From positions 1 to 34,606 of the forward strand of contig JAIRNA010000023.1 of NCBI GenBank assembly GCA_031258305.1: 34,606 nt of DNA, written 5' to 3'. The notes beneath the pieces are model-generated. The model ran no database searches, had not been told where the DNA came from, and was given only the letters and a program-made list of their open reading frames with translations. Positions 8,844 through 17,700 of the stretch are shown here, one piece after another. Made by a program: the position numbers and the translations under genes. The stretch comes from Treponema sp. GTDB lineage: Bacteria > Spirochaetota > Spirochaetia > Treponematales > Breznakiellaceae. Each line of letters opens with the position of its first letter. Within the stretch, counting starts at the first letter, position 1.

Positions 8844-10331
8844 ATGGTGAAGAATCTGAATATCATCCCCGCGCTGTCATCGATCAGGTACACGGACGGC
8901 AGTTTTTTTTGCAAAGGGCTGCCGTTAATTAACGGCGACGCCTGTTTTAAGCCTGAAACGGCGGTCTTTCGTGAGCAGATGAAAACTGTTTTCTCGCGGA
9001 AAGATACCGGCGTACATATTATCTTAAAACAATTGCCGCGCAAAAAAGATGAAAAACAGGAAAACTACACATTAACAATCGCCCCCCGCAGTATCACGAT
9101 TGAAGCCGCTGACGGCGCGGGCGTCTATCACGGCCTCCAGGTGATGCGGCAGCTTTTTATGACCATGGATTCAGGTGGAATCCCCTGCGCCGTTATCGAA
9201 GATTACCCGCAGTTCCCGTGGCGCGGCCTGATGCTTGATTGCTCGCGCAATTTTTTTACCGTTGAATTTATCGAAAAATTGATTGACGCGGTTTCAATGC
9301 ATCATATAAACAAATTCCACTGGCATCTGACCGACGATCAGGGGTGGCGGCTGCCGGTCAGGAAATACCCACTGCTTACCGAAATCGGCTCAAGGCGCTT
9401 CGACACCCGCCGCCGAGACGCCTATTACGGCGGCTTTTATCAAATCAGCGAAATTAAAGAAATTGTCGCCCGGGCCGCCGCCCGTCATGTTGAAGTAGTA
9501 CCCGAAATCAACTTACCCGGTCATACGTCGGCGGTGCTTGCCGCTTACCCCGGATTGGGCTGCACGGGCGGCCCGTACCGCGTGGAAGACCGTTTCGGCG
9601 TATTTGACGACGTGCTCTGCGCCGGGAACGACGGCATCTGGGACCTCGCGGCCGCGGTTTTCGACGTAACCGGATCGCTTTTTCCGTCAAGGTATGTGCA
9701 TATAGGCGGCGACGAAGTAAGCTTCAAACACTGGGCGGAATGTCCAAAATGCCGGGAGAGAATGAAGGAATGGAATGTAAAAGAAGTTTCCGGCTTGCAG
9801 TCCCGGATAACGGCAAAACTTGTAACCATGCTTGCGGAACGCGGAAAAACCGCTATAGCCTGGGACGAAGTTATTGACAACAAGGACGAGGCAAAAAAAC
9901 TTCCCCAAGAACTTGTCATTATGTCCTGGCGCGGCCGTGCGGGGGGTGATGCGGCGGCAAAAATGGGACATCCTGTTATTATGACGCCGAACAGCGACGG
10001 CTGTTACTTTGATTACAGGCAAAAAGATTCCCCGGAAGAACCGGGGCAGCCTTTTCCAAAATTATTTTCGCAATTATACGCGCTTAATCCGGTTTCTCCG
10101 GGAATGACCGAAAGAGACGTGGTGTTTGTATTGGGCGCACAGGGCAATCTTTGGACCGAATATGTAACTTCTTCAAAACTCGCCGAGTATATGATATTTC
10201 CCCGTGTCTGCGCCCTCGCGGAAGCCCTCTGGACGCCCCCGGAAAACAAAAACTTTGAAGACTTTACAAGGCGTTTAAGCACGCATAAGCGCCGTTTGGA
10301 GGAGCTGGATCTTCTGTACTGCCGCCATTAA
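8844..10331 (+). CDS. GH20 beta-N-acetylhexosaminidase
   Basis: Retaining beta-hexosaminidase (495 aa) using substrate-assisted catalysis to release GlcNAc or GalNAc. A GH20b-like N-terminal domain (about 1-125) leads to the TIM barrel starting at FPWRGLMLDCSRNFF. The motif HWHLTDDQGWR and the catalytic pair D290-E291 in YVHIGGDEVSF are intact. No export signal is visible, so it probably acts in the cytoplasm on imported glycans. AAGGAG (8829-8834) lies 9 nt before the ATG. It is the last gene of the operon and is followed by a terminator hairpin. Chitin oligomers are an alternative substrate, but the GH38 and GH42 partners favour N-glycan antennae. Confidence 0.94.
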   Translation: MVKNLNIIPALSSIRYTDGSFFCKGLPLINGDACFKPETAVFREQMKTVFSRKDTGVHIILKQLPRKKDEKQENYTLTIAPRSITIEAADGAGVYHGLQVMRQLFMTMDSGGIPCAVIEDYPQFPWRGLMLDCSRNFFTVEFIEKLIDAVSMHHINKFHWHLTDDQGWRLPVRKYPLLTEIGSRRFDTRRRDAYYGGFYQISEIKEIVARAAARHVEVVPEINLPGHTSAVLAAYPGLGCTGGPYRVEDRFGVFDDVLCAGNDGIWDLAAAVFDVTGSLFPSRYVHIGGDEVSFKHWAECPKCRERMKEWNVKEVSGLQSRITAKLVTMLAERGKTAIAWDEVIDNKDEAKKLPQELVIMSWRGRAGGDAAAKMGHPVIMTPNSDGCYFDYRQKDSPEEPGQPFPKLFSQLYALNPVSPGMTERDVVFVLGAQGNLWTEYVTSSKLAEYMIFPRVCALAEALWTPPENKNFEDFTRRLSTHKRRLEELDLLYCRH

Positions 10332-10353
10332 TTACGCTGAGAGGACATTAGAC

Positions 10354-10375
10354 CTCCTGTACCTCAGGAGTTTTT
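10354..10375 (+). terminator. Rho-independent terminator of the glycan operon
   Basis: CTCCTG (10354-10359), a 5-nt loop and CAGGAG (10365-10370) form a perfect 6-bp stem followed by five T residues. It lies 22 nt after the GH20 stop codon. Confidence 0.65.
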
Positions 10376-10600
10376 ACCGTGCCAGGGCTGACTTTCCGGA
10401 CAAATAACGCGAAGGCGTGTGAACGCCGATAGCGCCTTGAAAAACGCCGCGATAAACGACTACAGTTACAAAGCACCCATTTGTTTTATGGCGGGAGGAC
10501 GAGTTAGGCGATAGACAGATGCGGCGTTCATGGCTTCCATAGGCGTATGTGTGCAGTAACAAACTCTACTTTTTCACAACTACCCATTTTATCCCGCTGG
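10376..10600. other. Intergenic stretch without a recognisable gene
   Basis: No ORF with a plausible start, ribosome site or family resemblance is visible on either strand. The part at about 10408-10450 can fold: AAGGCG and CGCCTT pair around an inner GGCGT/ACGCC hairpin. This could be a structured RNA or decayed sequence. Confidence 0.4.
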
Positions 10601-10601
10601 T

Positions 10602-10630
10602 TAAAAAGAAAAATTCCCTATTTCTTTTTA
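10602..10630. promoter_or_regulatory. Inverted repeat in the xylA promoter (candidate operator)
   Basis: TAAAAAGAAA (10602-10611) and TTTCTTTTTA (10621-10630) form a perfect 10-bp inverted repeat with a 9-nt spacer, directly upstream of the xylA -10 box and covering the -35 position. Such placement suits a repressor operator, for example of a ROK-type xylose regulator, but no regulator is encoded in the window. The low-complexity A/T composition leaves chance possible. Confidence 0.4.
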
Positions 10631-10643
10631 CTTCACTTTATTG

Positions 10644-10649
10644 TATAAT
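10644..10649 (+). promoter_or_regulatory. xylA promoter -10 box
   Basis: A perfect TATAAT lies 28 nt before the xylA ATG. The -35 region (around 10621-10626) is a poor match, so activation or extra contacts may be needed. The leader would be about 20 nt and contains the AGGAGG ribosome site. Confidence 0.5.
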
Positions 10650-10677
10650 AAAATGAATTTTTAAATCAGGAGGAATT

Positions 10678-12021
10678 ATGTCTGATTATTTTATGGGAAG
10701 CAAGGAATACTTCCCAGGTATCGGAAAAATCAAGTATGAGGGACCAAAGAGTGATAACCCTTTGGCTTACAAGTATTATGACGCTGAAAAGACGGTGGGT
10801 GCCAAGAAGATGAAGGACCATCTCCGCTTTGCCATCGCCTATTGGCACAGCTTCTGTGCGGACGGAACCGACCCCTTCGGTGCCGCTACTCATCCACATC
10901 CATGGATTGCAGACGCGAAAGACCCGATAGAAGCTTCGGAACACAAACTGGATGCTGCTTTTGAGTTTATCACCAAATTAGGCGCCGAATTCTATTGTTT
11001 CCACGACCGTGATGTTGTGTCAGAAGGTGCAAGCCCTGCGGAAAGCGAGAAAAACCTGCAAGTATGGACCGCAAAGGCAAAAGAAAGACAAGAAGCGACC
11101 GGTGTAAAGCTCCTCTGGGGAACAGCTAACCTTTTCACTCACCCACGTTTCATGAATGGCGCGGCGACCAATCCAGAATTCGGTATTGTTGCCCTTGCCG
11201 CGGCGCAGGTAAAAGCCGCCATCGACGCCACTATTGAACTCGGCGGTCAAGGCTACACGTTTTGGGGTGGGCGCGAAGGTTATATGAGCCTGCTTAACAC
11301 GAACTTGAAGAAGGAAAAAGACCACTTGGCGCAATTCCTCACCATTGCACGGGACTACGCCCGTAAACAGGGATTTAAGGGCGTGTTTTATATCGAGCCG
11401 AAACCCTGTGAGCCGACCAAGCACCAGTACGATTACGATTCGGAAACCGTCATTGGCTTTCTCCGCAACTATGGGCTTGAAAAAGACTTCCGCCTCAACA
11501 TCGAAGCCAACCACGCGGAACTTGCCGGTCATGACTTTGCCCACGAACTTGAAACCGCGGCCGCGGCTGGATTTTTCGGATCTGTAGACGCCAACCGTGG
11601 AGATTACATCAACGGCTGGGATACCGACCAGTTCCCTTCAAGCTACTATGAAGCCGCATTGGCTATGTTCGCTATCCTCAAGGCGGGCGGCTTCACGAGC
11701 GGTGGACTCAACTTTGATGCGAAAATCCGTAGAAATTCTATCGACCTATCAGACCTCTTCGAGGCGCACATTGGCGGTATGGACACATTTGCGGCTGGAC
11801 TCGTCATCGCCCAGCGCATGATTGAAGATGGGAAGATTCAGAAGTTCGTCAAAGATCGCTACGCTTCATTCGATTCGGGAGATGGAGCGAAATTCGCCAA
11901 AGGCGAACTCACCCTTGAAGACCTCGCCAGAATCGGTTCAGACTACGGCACACTCGGTTTCTCCAGCGGCAAACAGGAACGCCTCGAAAACATTTTGAAC
12001 CAGTACCTGCTCGGCTTGTAA
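10678..12021 (+). CDS. xylA: Xylose isomerase
   Basis: Converts D-xylose to D-xylulose in the cytoplasm (447 aa, class II length). The catalytic pair is H109-D110 (CFHDRD). Metal ligands and active-site residues are visible: E240 and K242 in YIEPKP, E276 and H279 in NIEANHA, and D304 in GSVDANRGD. The start is fixed by AGGAGG ending 6 nt upstream. It stands alone with its own promoter: xylulokinase, a xylose transporter and a regulator are not adjacent, so xylose catabolism is scattered. It is convergent with the following minus-strand gene, with an inverted repeat between them. Recognition is secure. Confidence 0.97.
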   Translation: MSDYFMGSKEYFPGIGKIKYEGPKSDNPLAYKYYDAEKTVGAKKMKDHLRFAIAYWHSFCADGTDPFGAATHPHPWIADAKDPIEASEHKLDAAFEFITKLGAEFYCFHDRDVVSEGASPAESEKNLQVWTAKAKERQEATGVKLLWGTANLFTHPRFMNGAATNPEFGIVALAAAQVKAAIDATIELGGQGYTFWGGREGYMSLLNTNLKKEKDHLAQFLTIARDYARKQGFKGVFYIEPKPCEPTKHQYDYDSETVIGFLRNYGLEKDFRLNIEANHAELAGHDFAHELETAAAAGFFGSVDANRGDYINGWDTDQFPSSYYEAALAMFAILKAGGFTSGGLNFDAKIRRNSIDLSDLFEAHIGGMDTFAAGLVIAQRMIEDGKIQKFVKDRYASFDSGDGAKFAKGELTLEDLARIGSDYGTLGFSSGKQERLENILNQYLLGL

Positions 12022-12027
12022 AGAAAG

Positions 12028-12086
12028 AATAGAGAATAGTGTCGTTGTTTAAGTATTTCCTGCAATTCTAATCACTATTCTCTATT
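12028..12086. repeat. 14-bp perfect inverted repeat between convergent genes
   Basis: AATAGAGAATAGTG (12028-12041) and CACTATTCTCTATT (12073-12086) are perfect complements around a 31-nt loop. It lies between the 3' ends of xylA and the minus-strand gene, where a bidirectional terminator would sit, but the stem is AT-rich and lacks flanking T-runs. It resembles an inverted repeat near 22856-22935, so it may be a dispersed element. Confidence 0.6.
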
Positions 12087-12091
12087 TCCAC

Positions 12092-13909
12092 TCACCAGAA
12101 AATCTGAATATGTTCCTCGCGTGTACGGTGTTTCATTTTTACCAAGAGCGTTTGTTCTGATGTAGAATATGACCAGCCGGAAGAGTCCCATCGCTCGAAA
12201 TCGCTGGCCGTGCGATAATCCCTATCGTAGAGTTGAAGACGGATGAATCCGGGCCTTATGCCTCGAATGAGCATATAATGGGTTTCATCCTGAGGAAAAG
12301 AGACGGAAATGTCTAACATATTGTTAGTTATCAATGCGGTAGTTACCGAGGATGAGGCGGTCCATACCCAGATAGGTTGAGCGCCCGGCACGATTTGTAC
12401 CGCGTGAGGATAATTTTCGCTCACCCGTAGTATGCCGTAAAGGATGGCTGCACTGACCCCGTTGGCGCCGGCGGAAAGATTCGGGGTGTCTGTGGAAATC
12501 TCGGACACGAGCAATTCTTTCGGGACCATGCCGGTTCTCTCGTCTGTGAGGGAGAGAACCGAGAGGATGATAGAGCGTCCGGCGTTTGCCCATCCTTCGT
12601 TACCGGTGATTTCCGCGAAAACGACGAGGGCTTTTCCTAAACGGATGTTAAATTCCATATCCGCGACTCCGCCATTGAAAACAAAAACATATTCTCCATT
12701 AGCGCTTTTTCGTATACCCGCGGATACAAGCGATAGAACGCGGATGCTGAATTTTGAAAATGGGTTATCCCTATCCGGGCGGAACGCGCTCCAATCGGCG
12801 TATCCTTCGAGAATGCCCGGCGCATTGTCCGGGACCACGGTAGACGGATCAACAAGCAGAATCCATTCGCCCGCACTGTCAACGCTTTTGGTATAGCCGC
12901 GTATAGAGAGCCATTCTATCGGGTGTGATTCTTTAAAGAAATCGAAAGACTTGCCGTTTATTTGCTGACTTAACCGATTGGCAGTATCCCTTTGGTCGGA
13001 CGTTATTGAGCGGAGCGCTATGTCTGTTCTCCCGAAAAACACGGAAGAAACAAAGGTCCGCTCAGTACCGTTCAGGAAAGCCATCGGAATGACCCGCGAC
13101 TGCCGATATACCCCGCGGGCGAGAGCTTCGCTTTCGTAAGCCACTATCTGCTTTTCATCGTTTGCTATAGTCGCTGTTCTACTCCATAAAGGAAATATTT
13201 TATCCCGCCATTGGTCAACGGCCGCATTAAAGGCGGTTTTGTTGTGTCCGTTCTCTATGACAAAATCATTGGGATCGAAGACAGACTCTTCAGACGATTC
13301 CGAAACAGAGACAACAGACTCGACATCAGGAAGCATCATATAGGACGCTGATGGATTACGGCCTGTCAGGATGAGGCTTTGCCGTTCAGAGGATATCCGT
13401 GCATTACCAAAAGTGTAACTCCCCTTATCGGAAATGACAATAAACTGCCCGTTATTGTTCTGAATACGCGCCGTTTTAAGTGGCTTGTAAGGAATCTCTA
13501 ACTCGGTGAGGTTATCAATGTTCGCGCTCACAATCAGAGCTTGGTCGTCCTTGACCAAGAAGGTAAGCGTTACTTCCCGTGAACGAAATGATGCGGAGTT
13601 ATCTGAAACGGTCATACCCTCTATCTGGATATTTGTTTTTTCGCCATCTGAATATACCACACTTTTTCCTAGGTCAAATTCCATGCCGTTAAACACGATG
13701 GACAATCTGCCCGTAAGAGTCCGCTCAACTCCGAATGAATCAACTGCGTCCTCAGAGTCTTTGCGGTATTGACCGCTTATCTCGAGGTTACCGATACGTT
13801 TAATAAATCCGTTGTATTTGGTGAATTGCATCATCGCTAAGAGAACAAAAGCAGTCAAATACAACACAAACAGTCCGCATATTCGCGGTAATATTGGTTT
13901 TCTTATCAT
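12092..13909 (-). CDS. Exported or membrane-anchored protein of unknown function (605 aa)
   Basis: I do not recognise the family. From ATG 13909 the protein starts with a basic segment and one strong hydrophobic stretch at about residues 8-28 (GLFVLYLTAFVLLAMM), so it is a signal anchor with a long extracytoplasmic part. The first third is beta-rich (repeated FRSREVTLTFLV-type strands); the middle has Ser/Glu-rich linkers; the C-terminal third contains helices and then beta strands, ending HIQIFW. A possible GTG start at 13960 overlaps the stop of the phosphatase gene (GTGA). I prefer ATG 13909 because a good promoter sits directly before it. No ribosome site is seen at either. It lies with a metallophosphatase and an alpha-2-macroglobulin on the same strand, which hints at an envelope role. 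Confidence 0.75.
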   Translation of the reverse strand: MIRKPILPRICGLFVLYLTAFVLLAMMQFTKYNGFIKRIGNLEISGQYRKDSEDAVDSFGVERTLTGRLSIVFNGMEFDLGKSVVYSDGEKTNIQIEGMTVSDNSASFRSREVTLTFLVKDDQALIVSANIDNLTELEIPYKPLKTARIQNNNGQFIVISDKGSYTFGNARISSERQSLILTGRNPSASYMMLPDVESVVSVSESSEESVFDPNDFVIENGHNKTAFNAAVDQWRDKIFPLWSRTATIANDEKQIVAYESEALARGVYRQSRVIPMAFLNGTERTFVSSVFFGRTDIALRSITSDQRDTANRLSQQINGKSFDFFKESHPIEWLSIRGYTKSVDSAGEWILLVDPSTVVPDNAPGILEGYADWSAFRPDRDNPFSKFSIRVLSLVSAGIRKSANGEYVFVFNGGVADMEFNIRLGKALVVFAEITGNEGWANAGRSIILSVLSLTDERTGMVPKELLVSEISTDTPNLSAGANGVSAAILYGILRVSENYPHAVQIVPGAQPIWVWTASSSVTTALITNNMLDISVSFPQDETHYMLIRGIRPGFIRLQLYDRDYRTASDFERWDSSGWSYSTSEQTLLVKMKHRTREEHIQIFW

Positions 13910-13918
13910 GACAATAGT

Positions 13919-13947
13919 AGTATACCGTAAATCAAGGTTTTTTGCAA
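13919..13947 (-). promoter_or_regulatory. Promoter of the 605-aa gene, leaderless spacing
   Basis: Reading on the minus strand, TTGCAA (13947-13942), a 17-nt spacer and TATACT (13924-13919) match sigma-70 consensus well. Only 9 nt separate the -10 box from ATG 13909, so the transcript would begin about 2 nt before the start codon. No Shine-Dalgarno sequence fits in between. Confidence 0.6.
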
Positions 13948-13956
13948 ACCGTCTTA

Positions 13957-14625
13957 TCACATTTTCTGAGTCGCGCCCTTGAAATTCTCAAAAACAAAGA
14001 CTTGTCCCTCGTCGTCGGTGTTAGTCATTATCAATGTGTTCTCGTTTTCTTCTGCGATGGAGATTTCTTCAATCGGTGTATGTCCCACTATCTGCTGCTT
14101 GAAGTACATATCGGAAATCAAGGACTTCGGGCGTATCCAGAGAGGCCCTTGTCGTGGATCGTCACCGTAGGGGTCCGCGCATATTTTGTTGAAGCCCAAG
14201 AAACCGAAGTTCTGGTCGAATCGCTTTTGGACATCCTCGATGGTGACACAACCGGTTTCCCTCATAAAGGTCTTCGAGAACCCGGCATGGGAAATCACCC
14301 ATCCGTCAACCGCATAGGCGACTCTCAACAAGGGAAGCGCTGTGAGGATTCTTTCCTTGATGGTGTTATGATATCGCCATTGGTATCCAGAATACTCTTC
14401 ACCATAGGCTATATAGTGCAAATCATGGTTACCCAGACATAGATGAAGACGGCTATTATTCCACGCCGCTTGGATTAATTCGATAAAATTTATTTTCTGG
14501 ACTTCATAAGGCACATCATAGGAATCCCAATAGTCGCCCACACAGTAGATGTCCGTGAATTCTTTGTTTTCCAAAACTTTCTTCCAAAAATCCCGCCCGT
14601 GAATGTCCCCAATCACCGCTTTCAT
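13957..14625 (-). CDS. Calcineurin-like metallophosphatase
   Basis: Predicted cytoplasmic metal-dependent phosphoesterase of the PPP/diadenosine-tetraphosphatase-like group (222 aa). All core motifs appear in order: GDIHG (residues 6-10), GDYWDS, GNHD, a His in ISHAG and GHT near residue 178. These bind two metal ions. The start is supported by GGGAG about 5 nt upstream. Its TGA stop overlaps a potential GTG of the next minus-strand gene. Substrate (protein Ser/Thr, nucleotide or other) cannot be decided. It is the middle gene of the minus-strand group but has its own promoter. Confidence 0.88.
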   Translation of the reverse strand: MKAVIGDIHGRDFWKKVLENKEFTDIYCVGDYWDSYDVPYEVQKINFIELIQAAWNNSRLHLCLGNHDLHYIAYGEEYSGYQWRYHNTIKERILTALPLLRVAYAVDGWVISHAGFSKTFMRETGCVTIEDVQKRFDQNFGFLGFNKICADPYGDDPRQGPLWIRPKSLISDMYFKQQIVGHTPIEEISIAEENENTLIMTNTDDEGQVFVFENFKGATQKM

Positions 14626-14644
14626 GTTTCTCCCGAAAAGTTCA

Positions 14645-14672
14645 ACTATAATTTCTGGGTACTACAAAACAA
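14645..14672 (-). promoter_or_regulatory. Promoter of the metallophosphatase gene
   Basis: On the minus strand TTGTTT (14672-14667), a 16-nt spacer and TATAGT (14650-14645) precede the gene. The expected start site leaves a leader of about 13 nt that holds the GGGAG ribosome site. Confidence 0.5.
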
Positions 14673-14794
14673 CACTGTGCCTTGAAGTATCATACTTTCC
14701 GCTCTCCATTAATCTAGCATCTTGGATCCTATCATATACTTTTAGTTGGTCTCCTTTGCATCGGCGACACACTGTTTGTGGTTGATAAGAGTCT

Positions 14795-17700
14795 TCAGAA
14801 AATCCGCGCCAGTTCCCCTCCAGCCCGCCCGAAAACCTCCGGCTCGTACATACATTCTGCTTGGGCGGGCGGTGTCGGGTACACGCCTGGCATAATGGTG
14901 CGGAAACGGAAGCTTACCTCATCTCTGCCCGCTCCAAAATAATCCCAGTGAAACCGAACCTCGTCATCCAGAATGAACCGCTGAAAACTTCGCCGCCAGT
15001 TCCCCCAGCCGTCGTCTTCTTTCTCCACAGGCGGAACTGTCGAACTCGTTACAAAGGTCGCGTCCACGATTTCACAGCCAGAAGGAATTGGTGTGCGTAG
15101 AGCAAGGAAGGTACGGGCACGGGAAGTGGAAACCACCACTCTGCGGGTGTATGTTTTTCCCAAAACAAGGTCCCCCTTCACCGTATTACCGTCCTCGTCA
15201 AGGGTCTCTGCAAACACACCGATTCCCTCATCCCGCGCTCTCACGAGTTCCGCCGGAATACCGTAACGTAAACTCACCGTATAATAGAGATTGCCTGTGC
15301 CTTTGCGTTCGATACGCAGCGGGAGCAAGACATCACGTTTTACATCAGCAAGGGGCGATTCCGCGAAGGATGGGGATGTGGTTACCGGTCCTCCATAGGA
15401 TTTCCATTCAGTTTTGAGGAAGGATTTCTTGTCAAGCGTAACCGATACCTGCATACGCAAGGGAGTCTTGGACTCTCTATCCGCGATGAAACCAAAAGCC
15501 AGAATAGCCCAGAATGAAGATGAGGTATTGTCCCAGACACCCTGTCGCTGACGGTCAAGCAGAGCTTGGGTAAGACGAGTCGTCATATCGTTAGACGGTT
15601 CCATCGCGTAGAATAACATCAGCGTAAGCGCATAACGGTCGGAAACGCCGCCCCAAAAAGAAGATTGCTCGTAAGTATCTGTAATATCAACGGTGCGCGT
15701 TCCCGGGCGGAGGAATTGCTCGATTCTATCAAGCGCCCGCGCCGCGGTCTTCTTATCGCCGGACATGAACGCGGCTAATCCAGCGAAAGCATAACCTGAA
15801 ACACCCAGTTCATCGCCTTTTTTGAGGAATTCTCGCACCTTCTCTGTGCTTTTCTCGCCGATAAGCGCCTTAACATAATACCAGTAGCCCTGCAAGAAAG
15901 GATCTTTCATATCTTGAGAAAAATCCTTGTAACCGCGTTCCAAGTAATGAATCGCATTAAGGGTTTTTAGAGCGTCTATCTCATCGGGAATCCTATAGCC
16001 TTTCTGTTTTGCCAACAGCGCGATGTGTAGAACCCTTATGGATACCAGAATATCCCCTTTATCCCCTCCAGGCCAATAGGGATACGTACCATCATCGAGC
16101 TGTTGTTTGGCGATAAAAGCAAGCTCATTTTCTATAGTTTCCCTGAGGTTTTTTATCGGCGAATCGAGCTGGAAATTATCCAGATACTCACCGAATGCTA
16201 CGAGAGGCAGTAATGCGGCGGTTCTCTGTTCAAGACAGCCGTAAGGGTAGTTCAACAAGTAGCGAACGGACTCCTTGAGATGCGCTAGCCGTGAAGACGC
16301 GAGCGTAACGTTCAAGCTTCCAGTTCCTTCCGGAATAAGAGACTGCAGAATAACTCCTTCTTCAACGAAATTATCCTTCGCTTTAGCGTCGCCATCGGCT
16401 AAGGTCCCGATGGTGGCAATGGTTTCGTAGACCACCGGACGGTCAATGGTCAGAGATTTAACTATTCTCTCATTTATCAAGGGCGAGCGCAGAGTCCATA
16501 CGAGTTTTACCTCTCCGGAACTCACCGCCGCCACCTTGAATTGAACTTCCTTCGTCTCATCGGCCAATAGCTGCACAGTTTTAGACGATTCACCATCCAC
16601 CTCAAGGATGCGCATCGCAGATTTTTCTTCGGTAGTTTCTATTTCGAGTGAAACCTCTGCCTCTATTGATTTCTTTTCGAGATTCGTTAAGATGATGGAA
16701 ACAGTTCCGGTGTCGCGCCACCTGAATTTACGAGGAAGCACTGGAGTCGCGGTTAAAGGCGCACTTACACGGAGGTCTCCCTCGGCAACACCGAAGTCTC
16801 GCTCTCCAAATGCAGCCGCGGTACATCTATATGTGGTGAGGGAGTCGGGTAGTTTGAACTTGACCATAACGGTTCCATCCGCTCCCGCGACGAGGAATGG
16901 TTCGAATACTGCGGTAGGCGTCCAATCGGTACGCTCATCCAGCTTGCCTCCGCCAGACGAATTATTCACCGCATCCCCGCCCTGCAAATCCGTGAGCGAA
17001 TAGGTTACCGGGTCTAAAAGCAAGGAACGGCTGTCTCCACCTCGCACCGCGTAAGGGAAATTCCACGGCGCGTAGAAAAACTCCAGTGGATCAGGCACAT
17101 GGTAGTCAATGAGGTCAACTACTCCCCGGTCAACAGCAAGAAAAGCGATTTCCGCGTTTGGCACGGGTCTACCCTTACTCGTTACTTTCAGGCGCACTTC
17201 TGCTGTCTCTCCAGGCGCAAAAACCTCCTTTTGCGTCTCAATTTCAATCTTATAACGCCGCGTTTCCGTATCAACCCGCAGTTTCACAAGCCCAAAAACA
17301 CCATGCGGCTTGTCCATGTCAGGATCATAGTAGGTGTTTTCAGGCGGACCAGATCGCACCGAGTAACTGCACAAGGCGACATACACAACCGGCACGTAAT
17401 CCTCTTTAATGGGAATGTCTATGACGCGGCTAGACCCATCCATTTCAATGATTTTTTCCGAATTATTTTTGAAGATGCCCTCTCTCTCTATGGTCAGCAG
17501 GTACTTACCTTTGGGGAGAGGCGAACGCGCCATAAGCTTGGCTGTATCGCCGACCGAGTAGACTGGCTTGTCCGTCGAGAAGTGTATCGCGTCAACATCG
17601 TCAGCCCCCCATCGCACCCAGCCGTCTCCGCTTGCATAAAAGCTTACGTGGGTTACTGCCGATCTGCCCTTCGCATCCTTACCCTTAATCCGCACTGACC

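Noticed and set aside
10374-10562. 62-codon minus-strand frame before xylA
   Set aside because: No start context or family resemblance, and it overlaps the terminator region; treated as non-coding.
14662-14797. Open frame after the macroglobulin containing VCRRCKGDQLKVYD
   Set aside because: It has a Cys-x2-Cys pair but no start codon, and it overlaps the phosphatase promoter; 44 open codons can arise by chance.
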